A DNA stretch of 64,000 nucleotides from Cronobacter dublinensis subsp. dublinensis LMG 23823 (GCF_001277235.1 NZ_CP012266.1:2914001-2978000); one strand, 5' to 3'; positions 8,178-16,391 are shown, numbered from the stretch's first letter. The notes: a model not told the origin generated them from the letters alone. Numbers and translations are program-made.

Positions 8178-8961
8178 GTTGGCCTCCGAACGCCTGCGCA
8201 TGCAGGCAGTCGAGTAACGCAGGGGCGAAACTGCCCGGCCCTGACGAGACGGCGAGCGCCTGTTCGCCCGCGCGCTTCATCAGCCAGCAGGCCGTCGCGA
8301 CATTCTCCAGACGATCGCCTGGCAGCGCGCAGCAAGCGGCCACTACTGCCGAGAGCGCGCACCCGGTGCCGACCACGCGCGTAAGCATTGCGGTGCCGCC
8401 GTCGACCGCCAGCGTGCGTTCGCCATCGGTGATGTAATCGACCTCGCCGGTTACCGCGACGACGGCGCCGCTGCGACGCGCCAGCAAAGCCGCGGCCTCG
8501 CGGGCGTGATGCGCGCTCGCGATGGCGTCAACGCCGCGTCCGCCGCCGCTTTCGCCTGCCAGCGCGAGAATTTCAGATGCATTGGCGCGGATAGCCGCAG
8601 GCCGGAGCGCCAGAATCTCATGGGCAAAGCCGGTACGCAGCGTCAGCGCGCCGACCGCGACCGGGTCGAGCGTCCAGGGCTTGCCCGCCGCACGGGCGCT
8701 GTCGATAGCCGCGCGCATCGCCAACTGCTGCGGGCGCGTGAGCGTGCCTAAATTAATCAACAGGGCATCGGCAATGGTCGCGAACTGCGCGGCTTCGTCG
8801 GCATCGACCACCATCGCGGGCGAAGCGCCCAGCGCGAGCAGCACATTGGCCGTGAAATTTTGCACCACATCGTTGGTGATGCAGTGCACCAGCGGGGCGT
8901 GACGACGAAGTTGAGTGACAACAGGCGCGGCATGGGTGCCGCAAAGCAGGTCAGAAGACAT
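8164..8961 (-). CDS. thiM: Hydroxyethylthiazole kinase ThiM
   Basis: This 265-residue salvage enzyme phosphorylates hydroxyethylthiazole for thiamine phosphate formation. The N-terminal half has PLVHCITNDVVQNFTANVLLALGASPAM, in which the substrate-binding ITN and the GASPAM turn are typical. The C-terminal half carries VVGTGCALSAV, the catalytic GTGC motif. It is the first gene of thiMD and is preceded by a TPP riboswitch about 50 nt upstream. The start ATG at 8961 has GGAGAG-type Shine-Dalgarno sequence close upstream. Length matches the E. coli enzyme (262 aa). Confidence 0.96.
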   Translation of the reverse strand: MSSDLLCGTHAAPVVTQLRRHAPLVHCITNDVVQNFTANVLLALGASPAMVVDADEAAQFATIADALLINLGTLTRPQQLAMRAAIDSARAAGKPWTLDPVAVGALTLRTGFAHEILALRPAAIRANASEILALAGESGGGRGVDAIASAHHAREAAALLARRSGAVVAVTGEVDYITDGERTLAVDGGTAMLTRVVGTGCALSAVVAACCALPGDRLENVATACWLMKRAGEQALAVSSGPGSFAPALLDCLHAQAFGGQHAAH

Positions 8962-9008
8962 GGTTCTCTCCTGCCAGGCGCGAAGACGGGATACCGGACA
9001 GGCATCTG

Positions 9009-9085
9009 ACTTCCCTACGCTGGCATTATCCAGATCAGGTAATACGGGTATTTCTCAGCCTTCGCAAGGAAGGGCACCCCGAGTC
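9009..9085 (-). promoter_or_regulatory. TPP riboswitch (THI element) of thiMD
   Basis: On the minus strand the region reads GACTCGGGGTGCCC at its 5' end, then GGCTGAGAAATACCC, then ACCTGATCTGGATAATGCC and the closing GCGTAGGGAAGT. These are the conserved parts of the thiamine pyrophosphate aptamer, in order. It lies in the thiM 5' leader, where TPP binding in E. coli blocks translation of thiM. A possible promoter (TTGTCC, 18 bp, TGTATT) lies just upstream, around 9090-9125. Confidence 0.95.
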
Positions 9086-9126
9086 ATCAGTAAATACATT
9101 TACCGCTGCCAGAGTAGGACAAACGG

Positions 9127-9867
9127 ATGAGGGAGGCAAGGGGGAGTGAGGCTGTCGTTCTTTCTGCGTGTTAAATAAAAAATGAAATTAACATTCAATA
9201 AGCTGCCACTTAACAAATGAAATTAATAACATCATTCATCTAGTTAATTACATTTAAAATTTATAACTCGTGTCGCAGTAGTTTGGCAGGATAAAATGGT
9301 TACGTCGCGCATTCGCTATTATTACCTTGATCGTGTTTTAGCATAATACTTGCGTAACACTGGACAACGCATTATCTGGAGCACCACAAAATAATTTATA
9401 CATCGATATACCTCCAGCCGTACGCTTATTCGAGACACCAGCAAGCCTGAATTTTCCATTAGATTATTTTTCGTCCAATAATAAGGGGCATAGTAAACCA
9501 CTACAGCAAAATAAATTTTCACCAACAAAGTCAAAGAGAAAGCTTTTTATCGGCCCTGGTCTGATAAATTGTGATGAGTACTCTGTCAGGTTTAACGGAT
9601 ATTTAACGCTTTCCAGGGAGTTTTGACCTCTGTGCTTAAGTTATGTCCTGTAAACTCACTCGAGCGCAGCTTGAGGATTGCAGGAGAGAACGCTGCCCAT
9701 TAGAAACTGCAACCTGCGCCACCATCAAATCCGCCCTGCGCCGATTGCTATCCGCTTCATTTTTTTATACATAATTAGCCTTGCCCGACTGGCGATGGCG
9801 CTGGAAGATAGCGGCCTGACGGTAACGGAAATCAATGGGGCACAGCGCCCTGACATGTGGAGAAGGT
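9127..9867. other. AT-rich gap between thiM riboswitch and rcnB
   Basis: This 741-bp stretch lacks a conventional gene and is clearly richer in A+T (about 9165-9600) than everything around it. It holds a 12-bp direct repeat (AAATGAAATTAA at 9180-9191 and 9215-9226) and the possible decayed gene listed separately. In E. coli, rcnR and rcnA occupy this place; neither is recognisable here. The composition suggests acquired or decaying DNA. Confidence 0.6.
9291..9626 (+). pseudogene. Possible decayed gene for a small secreted protein
   Basis: One frame reads like a signal peptide followed by a mature protein but lacks a normal start and has an early stop. ATA (9291) stands where ATG is expected, behind GGCAGG, and is followed by KWLRRAFAIITLIVF. 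A TAG at 9339 comes next. Then 94 codons stay open to TGA at 9624-9626, with the stretch NNLYIDIPPAVRLFETPAS and the end NGYLTLSREF. No Met occurs in this open part. I do not recognise the family. Chance is possible, since AT-rich DNA seldom stays open this long but this is one frame of several. Confidence 0.3.
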
Positions 9868-10194
9868 ATGTTGAAAACCAGAATGATCGTAGCGGGAGTG
9901 CTGTTGATGTCGGTGGCCTCTGCATTCGCCGCAGACGGTGTAAAACCCAAAACCATCGACGGCTATGAGGTAAAAGAGTTTATCTCCGACTCGCGCAAAT
10001 TTACCGTTGGCGATGTCGTGCCGGACCTCTACCGGACCGAAGAGTACAACATCAAACAGTGGCAAATCCGTAACCTGCCTGCCCCGGAAGCGGGCACCCA
10101 CTGGACCTACATGGGCGGCTACTACGTGCTTATCACCGACGCCGAAGGCAAAGTCGTGCGCGCCATGAACGGCGACATCTTCTATCACCGCTAA
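9868..10194 (+). CDS. rcnB: RcnB-like periplasmic Ni/Co homeostasis protein
   Basis: This 108-residue protein has a signal peptide (MLKTRMIVAGVLLMSVASAFA) and a mature part ending GTHWTYMGGYYVLITD and FYHR. It matches E. coli RcnB (YohN), a periplasmic protein that modulates nickel and cobalt efflux by RcnA. The start at 9868 is preferred over an upstream ATG at 9835 because GGAGAAGG lies at 9859-9866 and the signal peptide begins there. In E. coli it sits with rcnR-rcnA between thiM and the yeh fimbrial genes; here rcnA and rcnR are missing, so it is an orphan. A clear terminator follows. Confidence 0.9.
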   Translation: MLKTRMIVAGVLLMSVASAFAADGVKPKTIDGYEVKEFISDSRKFTVGDVVPDLYRTEEYNIKQWQIRNLPAPEAGTHWTYMGGYYVLITDAEGKVVRAMNGDIFYHR

Positions 10195-10199
10195 TATCC

Positions 10200-10239
10200 G
10201 CGCCTGAAACGCTTCCAGGGTTTCAGGCGCTTCCTTCTT
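10200..10239 (+). terminator. rcnB terminator
   Basis: An 11-bp perfect stem pairs GCGCCTGAAAC (10200-10210) with GTTTCAGGCGC (10220-10230). The tail TTCCTTCTT follows, 6 bp after the rcnB stop. Confidence 0.85.
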
Positions 10240-10352
10240 CTCACGAATGCCGACGCACCGCACACCCCTTAATGCTGGGAGTGGCGAAAAAGCACGCTGC
10301 TCGCTACACTCGCTTCATCCATTAACCTGATGAATATATAAGGAGGACTCTT

Positions 10353-10436
10353 ATGCTGTGCTGTGAATTGTTTGACTATTCACATCATTTTGGCGATCGC
10401 CAGAGCTCAGGCATTACCGGTATCGTGCTGCGATAA
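10353..10436 (+). CDS. Small ORF (27 aa) upstream of the ABC-F gene, possible leader peptide
   Basis: An ATG at 10353 lies 6 nt after a perfect AGGAGG (10341-10346), far stronger than the ribosome binding site of the gene it precedes. It encodes a 27-residue peptide beginning MLCCELFDYSHHF and ending GITGIVLR, without homology I recognise. It stops 109 bp before the ABC-F start. The gap contains a second short ORF (10502-10549, MFDEAFVRLKILSKR) whose TGA overlaps the ABC-F ATG. The arrangement resembles leader-peptide control. A decayed gene fragment is the alternative. The rest of the 10240-10545 gap shows nothing else. Confidence 0.4.
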   Translation: MLCCELFDYSHHFGDRQSSGITGIVLR

Positions 10437-10545
10437 CTGGACCCTGAGCGAAGATCCCATCATCTAATCCCTTCCCAGGGCTTACCGGATTATCGTCAGC
10501 GATGTTTGACGAGGCGTTTGTGCGCCTGAAAATTCTGAGTAAGCG

Positions 10546-12276
10546 ATGAGCACATTACTGACTGCGCAATCTTTGCGTATTGATTCTCCGTTCGGCCCGG
10601 TGCTGGACACCCTCTCTTTCACCCTGAAAAAAGGCGACCGCGTCGGGCTTATCGGCCATAACGGCTGTGGAAAAAGCACGCTGTTGAAGGCGCTTGATGG
10701 CACGATTTCGCCTGCTGAGGGCGTGGTGACGCGCGCGGCGCGCTGCCTGCTGGCACGGGTGGAGCAGCACCTGCCCGACGCGCTGCATCATCAGACCCTG
10801 CTGGAGGCCCTGCTGGCGCGGCTGCCTGAAGCCGAGCGGGAAAGTCACGCCTGGCGGGCGCAGGCGCTGCTGGCCAGCATGGGCTTTGCCGAATCGGCCT
10901 GGACGCTGACCGCCGGGTCGCTGAGCGGCGGCCAGCATACCCGGCTGCTGCTGGCGCGCGCGCTGATTGTCTCGCCCGATCTGCTGTTGCTCGACGAGCC
11001 AGGTAACCATCTCGATCTGCCTACCCTGCTGTGGCTGGAGCAGTTTCTGGCGCGCTGGAACGGCAGCTTTATTCTGGTCTCCCACGACAGTGCGCTGCTG
11101 GACAGCGTCACCAACCGCACCTGGGTGTTGCGCGACGGCAAGCTGCAGGCGTTCGATCTGCCCTGCACGGCCGCACGGGCGGCGCTCTCGGCGCGTGACG
11201 ACAGCGACGCGCTGCGCCGTAAAGCCGAGCAAAAAGAGATAGATCGCGTCACGGCAAGCGCGAAACGGCTCGCCACCTGGGGCCAGGTGTACGACAACGA
11301 AGATCTCGCCCGCAAGGCCAAACAGATGGAAAAACAGGTCGCGCGCCTTAAGGAGGAGCAAACCGAACTGGCGCAGGGCAGCCGCTGGCAGCTGACGCTT
11401 GCTGGCGACGCGCTGGCGGCGGACCGTCTGCTGGAGATGGAAAACCTGGCGGTCAGCGCCGCGCCTGGCGCGCCGACACTCTTCACCCTGCCGCTGTCGC
11501 GGCTTAAAAGCGGCGATCGCGTAGCGCTGCTCGGCCATAACGGCTGCGGTAAATCGTCGCTGCTGCGCCTGCTGTGGCGGCAGTGGGAGGCGCAGGCGAC
11601 CACGCCTGGCGTCACGTTTCATCCGCGCGTGTCGCTCGGGTATTACGACCAGTCGCTGCATCAGTTGCCTGACGATGCCACGCTGCTGGAGGCGCTGGAG
11701 CCGTTCGCCCCTGAACTGCAAACGCGCAAGCTGGCGCTTATCAGCGCCGGTTTTCCGTGGGCGCGGCACGGGCAGCGGGTCGATACGCTCAGCGGCGGCG
11801 AGCGTTCGCGCCTGCTGTTTGTCGGCCTGTCGCTCGCGCGCTATTCGCTGCTGATGCTCGACGAGCCGACCAACCATCTGGATATGGAAGGCAAAGAGGC
11901 GCTGGCGCAGACGCTGCAAGCGTTCGAGGGCGGGCTGTTGCTGGTGACGCACGACAGAACGCTGATGGAGACGAGCTGCAATCGCTTCTGGCTCGTGGAG
12001 GATGGCGTTCTCAGCGAATGGCATAACCTGGAAGCGCTGCTGGCGCGACTGCGCGAAGCGCCTGCGGCGGCCACATCAGCAGCCTCTGCCAGTGAGAGCC
12101 CGGCCCCGCAAGCGACCGCGCCTGAGCATGAAACCCATCTGCTGGAACGGCTGGTGGCGCTTGAGACCCGGCTTAACGCCGATCTCGAACGCAAGCCGCG
12201 CCATCAGAAACCGGCCTTACAGGCGCAGTGGCGGGAGGAGATAGCGCATATCAGCGCCGCGCTGGGGCTGGAATAA
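10546..12276 (+). CDS. ABC-F family ATP-binding protein
   Basis: This 576-residue protein has two ABC ATPase domains and no membrane helices, the layout of the ribosome-associated ABC-F translation factors (EttA, Uup, YbiT, YheS) and of antibiotic-protection ABC-Fs. Domain 1 has Walker A GHNGCGKST and signature LSGGQ; its Walker B reads LLLDEPGNHLD, with Gly instead of the usual Thr. A charged linker follows (about 228-285, EQKEIDRVTASAKRLATWGQ). Domain 2 has GHNGCGKSS, LSGGERSR and LLMLDEPTNHLD. A C-terminal Ala/Glu-rich extension resembles that of Uup. It is not one of the four E. coli ABC-Fs by position. It could act on stalled ribosomes or in resistance. The ribosome binding site is weak. 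Confidence 0.88.
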   Translation: MSTLLTAQSLRIDSPFGPVLDTLSFTLKKGDRVGLIGHNGCGKSTLLKALDGTISPAEGVVTRAARCLLARVEQHLPDALHHQTLLEALLARLPEAERESHAWRAQALLASMGFAESAWTLTAGSLSGGQHTRLLLARALIVSPDLLLLDEPGNHLDLPTLLWLEQFLARWNGSFILVSHDSALLDSVTNRTWVLRDGKLQAFDLPCTAARAALSARDDSDALRRKAEQKEIDRVTASAKRLATWGQVYDNEDLARKAKQMEKQVARLKEEQTELAQGSRWQLTLAGDALAADRLLEMENLAVSAAPGAPTLFTLPLSRLKSGDRVALLGHNGCGKSSLLRLLWRQWEAQATTPGVTFHPRVSLGYYDQSLHQLPDDATLLEALEPFAPELQTRKLALISAGFPWARHGQRVDTLSGGERSRLLFVGLSLARYSLLMLDEPTNHLDMEGKEALAQTLQAFEGGLLLVTHDRTLMETSCNRFWLVEDGVLSEWHNLEALLARLREAPAAATSAASASESPAPQATAPEHETHLLERLVALETRLNADLERKPRHQKPALQAQWREEIAHISAALGLE

Positions 12277-12280
12277 ACCA

Positions 12281-12310
12281 AAAAGCCGCCCTGACAGGCG
12301 GCTTTTTTAT
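12281..12310. terminator. Bidirectional terminator between ABC-F gene and chemoreceptor
   Basis: AAAAGCCGCC (12281-12290) pairs with GGCGGCTTTT (12297-12306) around CTGACA. T-runs on both strands serve the two convergent genes. Confidence 0.88.
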
Positions 12311-12327
12311 AGCGTATACGCAGACGA

Positions 12328-13872
12328 TCAGGCCGAGAGGCGGAACTTTTGCACGGTGCTTTGCAGCTCTTCGGTCTGACGCTCCAGCGCGGCGGCGGCG
12401 GCGGAGACCTGCTCCACCAGCGAGGCGTTCTGCTGGGTGACGGTGTCCATCTGCGTGATGGCAAGCCCTACCTGCGAGATCCCCTTGCTCTGCTCTTCCG
12501 AGGCCGAGGCAATCTGTTTGATGATCGTGCTGACGTTCGAGACGCCGCGATAGATTTCCGACATGGAATCGCCCGCCGCGTTGACCAGCTCCGAGCCTTT
12601 GTCGATACGCTCGACGGATTCGGTAATCAGCGTTTCGATTTCGCGGGCCGCTTCGGCGCTGCGGCTGGCGAGGTTACGCACTTCACCCGCCACGACCGCG
12701 AAACCGCGTCCCTGTTCGCCCGCGCGCGCCGCTTCAACGGCGGCGTTGAGCGCCAGGATGTTGGTCTGGAACGCAATGCTGTTAATCACGCTGGTAATGT
12801 CAGCGATTTTCTTCGAACTGCCGGAGATGCCCTGCATCGTCTGGATAACGTCCTGCGCCAGCTGCCCGCCTTTGCCGGCGTTTTCCGAGGCGGCATGCGC
12901 GAGTTCGCTCGCCTGACGGGCGTTTTCCGCGTTCAGACGCACGGTAGAGGTCAGCTCTTCCATGCTGGCGGCGGTCTGTTCCAGCGCGGCGGCCTGTTCC
13001 TCGGTGCGCGAGGAGAGATCGTTATTGCCCGCAGAGATTTCCGACGCGCCGCGCCAAATATTCTCACTGCCGTGCCGGATGGCGCTCACCGCTTCGCGCA
13101 GCTGATCCTGCATCGCGGTCAGCAGCGGCACCAGTTTACCGACGCAGTTGCGGCCAAACGGCTCCACCGGCTGGCTGAGATCGCCACCGGCAATCAGGGT
13201 GAAGTGGTTACGGATTTTCTCAAGCGGTTTCACCAGCATCGCCACCAGATAGCGGTCGGTCAGCAGCAAAAGCAGCAGCCCGATGATCACCGCGATGATG
13301 ATCACCGTTTTGGTGGTGGCGGTCATGCTGTCGACGCGCTCACGCGTGGCGTCGAGCTTGCTGCCCGCGGCGACGTTGAATTTCTCAGCGCTTGCGCCAA
13401 ACGCGCGGCTGAAGACCGGCGTCACGTTACCCGCATGGGCGCGGTACGCTTCCGGCGTGCCTTCGCGCGCCAGTTTCAGCTGCGGGATCACGCCTTCATC
13501 CAGCAATTTTTGCCAGTCGGCGATGACTTTTTGCGAAACGGCAGGGTCGAGCGGGCCCGGCGAGAGTTTTTTAAACTGATCGAGCTGGCGCGACATGCTG
13601 TCGAGCGCCTGCTGGACGGATTCGAGCGATTTGGCGTCCGGCGCGCCGTTCTCCATCGCGCGGGTCAGGCGGGTGACGAAGCGGAAATATTGATCGTTGC
13701 CTTTGCTGAGCACGGTCATTTGCGACACCAGCTGGCGATCCACGCGGTTGCCGTCGGACATCGCCGACAGCGAATAGACGCTGTAGACGCCCACGGCCGC
13801 CCATAACACACAGAGTACGCCGAGCACCGTCAGCATGACTGCGCGGATGGAAAAATCTTTAAGCAGGCCCAT
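12328..13872 (-). CDS. Methyl-accepting chemotaxis protein (Tar-type)
   Basis: This 514-residue transmembrane chemoreceptor has TM1 at about residues 9-32 and a periplasmic four-helix-type ligand domain to about 188. TM2 (VIIIAVIIGLLLLLL), a HAMP domain (about 212-265) and the cytoplasmic signalling coil follow. The coil tip carries the invariant AARAGEQGRGFAVVAGEVRNL. Methylation helices contain EEQAAALEQTAASMEEL. The C-terminus (VQKFRLSA) lacks the NWETF pentapeptide, so it would depend on other receptors for CheR/CheB docking. ATG at 13872 is chosen over TTG at 13875 because GAGGA lies 7 nt upstream. A sigma-28 promoter precedes it, and btsSR lies just upstream on the same strand. The ligand is unknown. 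Confidence 0.93.
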   Translation of the reverse strand: MGLLKDFSIRAVMLTVLGVLCVLWAAVGVYSVYSLSAMSDGNRVDRQLVSQMTVLSKGNDQYFRFVTRLTRAMENGAPDAKSLESVQQALDSMSRQLDQFKKLSPGPLDPAVSQKVIADWQKLLDEGVIPQLKLAREGTPEAYRAHAGNVTPVFSRAFGASAEKFNVAAGSKLDATRERVDSMTATTKTVIIIAVIIGLLLLLLTDRYLVAMLVKPLEKIRNHFTLIAGGDLSQPVEPFGRNCVGKLVPLLTAMQDQLREAVSAIRHGSENIWRGASEISAGNNDLSSRTEEQAAALEQTAASMEELTSTVRLNAENARQASELAHAASENAGKGGQLAQDVIQTMQGISGSSKKIADITSVINSIAFQTNILALNAAVEAARAGEQGRGFAVVAGEVRNLASRSAEAAREIETLITESVERIDKGSELVNAAGDSMSEIYRGVSNVSTIIKQIASASEEQSKGISQVGLAITQMDTVTQQNASLVEQVSAAAAALERQTEELQSTVQKFRLSA

Positions 13873-13914
13873 CAAGAAGTCCTCATTTTTGCCTGATACG
13901 GATATATCTTCCCG

Positions 13915-13941
13915 TTATCGGCAAAGGAGGCAAAAGATGTA
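13915..13941 (-). promoter_or_regulatory. Sigma-28 (FliA) promoter of the chemoreceptor gene
   Basis: On the minus strand TACA (13941-13938) and a perfect GCCGATAA (13922-13915) are separated by 15 bp. The FliA consensus is TAAA-N15-GCCGATAA, so only one base differs. Transcription would start about 35 nt before the ATG. Confidence 0.82.
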
Positions 13942-13983
13942 CAGAGCGGCGATATTTATTTTACCACCGCTACAATCCGGCGA

Positions 13984-14709
13984 TTATCCGCGCAGTCCGA
14001 GCGCTTCTTTAAGCGTTTTGAGGTAGCGACGGCTGACCGGCACCGTCTGCCCGTGGCGCAGCAGCAGCTCCGCCTGGCCATTCTCTTCAAGCCGGATCTC
14101 TTTGAGATGCGCCATGTTGACCAGATATTGCCGGTGGCAGCGCATGAGCGGCGTGCGGCTCTCCAGCGTGCGCAGCGTCAGCTCGGTAAACCCTTCCTGC
14201 CCCTGACCGCTGGTGACATACACGCCGCTCATGCGGCTCGCGACAAACGCCACATCGTCCATTTGCAGCAGATAAATCCGGCTGTGGCCGGTGCAGGGGA
14301 TAAACTTCAGCGGCTCCTGACGGGCGGTCAGCGGCGACATATCCTGCTCGCGCCGCTCGTTGCGCATCCGTGCCAGCGTCTTTTGCAGGCGCGCGGTCTC
14401 GATGGGCTTGAGCAGATAATCAAAGGCGTGCTCTTCAAACGCCTGGACGGCGTATTCATCAAACGCGGTGAGGAAAACAATCCACGGGCGGCTGTCGGGG
14501 TCGAGCATGCCGACCATCTCAAGGCCGGAGATGCGCGGCATCTGGATATCGAGAAACACCACGTCGGGCCGCAGACGATGTACCGCCCCGATGGCTTCGA
14601 CGGCGTTGCCGCACTCGCCCACCACCTCAATATCCGTCTCTTCTTTCAGCAGCAGACGCAGGTTTTCCCGCGCCAGCGGCTCATCGTCGACAATCAGCAC
14701 GCTAATCAT
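13984..14709 (-). CDS. btsR: LytTR response regulator BtsR (YehT)
   Basis: This 241-residue regulator has a receiver domain with phospho-acceptor Asp54 in FLDIQMPRISG. A C-terminal LytTR DNA-binding domain carries RCHRQYLVNMAHL and the end VPVSRRYLKTLKEALGL. In E. coli BtsR activates the pyruvate transporter gene btsT (yjiY) when BtsS senses external pyruvate. The start codon overlaps the btsS stop (ATGA). The chemoreceptor gene follows 111 bp downstream on the same strand but has its own promoter. Confidence 0.95.
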   Translation of the reverse strand: MISVLIVDDEPLARENLRLLLKEETDIEVVGECGNAVEAIGAVHRLRPDVVFLDIQMPRISGLEMVGMLDPDSRPWIVFLTAFDEYAVQAFEEHAFDYLLKPIETARLQKTLARMRNERREQDMSPLTARQEPLKFIPCTGHSRIYLLQMDDVAFVASRMSGVYVTSGQGQEGFTELTLRTLESRTPLMRCHRQYLVNMAHLKEIRLEENGQAELLLRHGQTVPVSRRYLKTLKEALGLRG

Positions 14710-16391
14710 GTCGTTCCCTCCAGCGGTAAACGTAAGGTAATTCGCGTAAAGCGGTCCTGCTCACAGGCGACCGAGATGCCGCACCCGTCGCCAAAGCGCG
14801 CGCGCAGTCGTTTATCCACCAGACTCATGCCCAGGCCGTTGCTGTCGGCGTTGGGTTGATAGAGCCCGGCGTTATCTTCAATTTCCAGCACCAGATGGTC
14901 GGCGTCACGGCTCGCGCGCAGGGTAATTTCGCCTGTGCCGAGCAGCTGCGATGTGCCGTGTTTGATGGCGTTTTCCACAATCGGCTGCAAGGTGAAGGCG
15001 GGCAGCCGGATGTGTCGCAGTTCGTCAGGCAGGCTGAGGCTGACCCGCAAATGCGACTGGAACCGCGCCTGCTCGATTTTCAGGTAGGCATTAACGTGGT
15101 CGATTTCATCGGCCAGCGACACCACATCCGTCGGGCGCTTGAGGTTTTTGCGAAAGAACGTCGAGAGATACTGCACCAGCTGGCACGCCTGATCGCTGTC
15201 GCGGCGGATCACCGCCATCAGGGTATTCAGGGCGTTAAACAGAAAATGCGGATTGACCTGGGCGTGCAGCAGCTTGATTTCCGACTGGGTGAGCAGCTGT
15301 TTCTGGCGTTCATACTGGCCCGCCAGGATCTGGGCCGATAGTAGCTGTGCGATCCCCTCCCCCAGCGTGCGGTTGATGGAGCTGAACAGCCGGTTTTTCG
15401 GCTCATACAGCTTGATGGTGCCGACCACTTCGCGGTTTTCGCCGCGCAGCGGGATCACCAGCGTCGAGCCGAGTTTGCAGTTCGGGTGGAGCGTGCAGCG
15501 GTACGGCACCTCGTTGCCGTCGGCGTAGACCACTTCGCCGGACGCAATCGCCCGCAGCGTCCAGGACGACGAGATCGGGCTGCCCGGCAGATGGTGATCC
15601 ATACCGATGCCGGTAAACGCCAGCAGTTGCTCGCGGTCGGTAATGGCGACCGCGCCTATCTCCAGCTCCTGGCGGATCACCTGCGCCACCTTCATGCTGT
15701 TCTCGACGTTAAAACCCTGGCGCAAAATCCCTTCCGTCGCGGAGGCGACCTTCAACGCTCTGGCGGAAAACGCGGTGGTGTATTTCTCAAACATGGCGCG
15801 CTTATCGAGCAGAATACGCATAAACATCGCGGCCCCGACGGTATTCGTGACCACCATCGGCGCGGCGATGTTTTGCACCAGATGCAGCGCGTCGCTGAAC
15901 GGGCGCGCGATAAGCAAAATGATGCCCATCTGGACAATCTCCGCCACCAGCGTGATAGCCCCTGCGGTAAACGGGTTAAAGATTTTATCGGTGCGCCCGC
16001 GGCGAATCAGCCAGCTATGAACGATACCGCCGAGCAGCCCTTCGACAATCGTTGACACCATGCAGCTTAAGGCGGTCATCCCGCCGAGCGAATAACGGTG
16101 CAGCCCGCCGGTCAGCCCCACGAGCCCGCCCACCAGCGGGCCGCCAAGCAACCCGCCCATCACGGCGCCGATAGCGCGGGTATTGGCGATGGAATCCTGA
16201 ATGTGCAGCCCAAACCAGGTGCCCATAATGCAGAAAATGGAAAAGACCACGTAGCACAGAAACTTATGCGGCAGGCGAACCGTTACCTGCATCAGCGGGA
16301 TAAACAGCCGCGTTTTGCTCATCAGCCAGGCGATAACGAGGAACACGCACATCTGCTGGAGCAGCAATAACACCAGATTAAATTCGTACAC
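14706..16391 (-). CDS. btsS: Pyruvate-sensing histidine kinase BtsS (YehU)
   Basis: This 561-residue LytS-type sensor kinase is a high-affinity receptor for external pyruvate in E. coli. The N-terminal 5TM-Lyt membrane domain spans about residues 1-190 and includes GGLLGGPLVGGLVGLTGGLHR. A GAF-like domain follows. The kinase core has the unusual LytS H-box HAQVNPHFLFNALN (His near residue 380) and the ATP motif PIVENAIKHG. Of two in-frame GTG codons (16397 and 16391) the second is chosen: GGAG lies 7 nt before it, and it gives MYEFNLVLLLLQQ, equal in length to E. coli BtsS. Confidence 0.95.
   Translation of the reverse strand: MYEFNLVLLLLQQMCVFLVIAWLMSKTRLFIPLMQVTVRLPHKFLCYVVFSIFCIMGTWFGLHIQDSIANTRAIGAVMGGLLGGPLVGGLVGLTGGLHRYSLGGMTALSCMVSTIVEGLLGGIVHSWLIRRGRTDKIFNPFTAGAITLVAEIVQMGIILLIARPFSDALHLVQNIAAPMVVTNTVGAAMFMRILLDKRAMFEKYTTAFSARALKVASATEGILRQGFNVENSMKVAQVIRQELEIGAVAITDREQLLAFTGIGMDHHLPGSPISSSWTLRAIASGEVVYADGNEVPYRCTLHPNCKLGSTLVIPLRGENREVVGTIKLYEPKNRLFSSINRTLGEGIAQLLSAQILAGQYERQKQLLTQSEIKLLHAQVNPHFLFNALNTLMAVIRRDSDQACQLVQYLSTFFRKNLKRPTDVVSLADEIDHVNAYLKIEQARFQSHLRVSLSLPDELRHIRLPAFTLQPIVENAIKHGTSQLLGTGEITLRASRDADHLVLEIEDNAGLYQPNADSNGLGMSLVDKRLRARFGDGCGISVACEQDRFTRITLRLPLEGTT

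Noticed and set aside
9322..9534. 70-codon minus-strand ORF in the AT-rich gap
   Set aside because: No ribosome binding site, no recognisable motif, and it is antisense to the more protein-like frame at 9342-9626.
10555..12024. 489-codon frame antisense to the ABC-F gene
   Set aside because: The plus strand carries both complete ABC domains; the antisense frame is Gln/Arg-rich low-information sequence.
12349..13806. 485-codon frame antisense to the chemoreceptor
   Set aside because: The minus-strand frame has all chemoreceptor motifs and a promoter; the antisense product has no recognisable domain.
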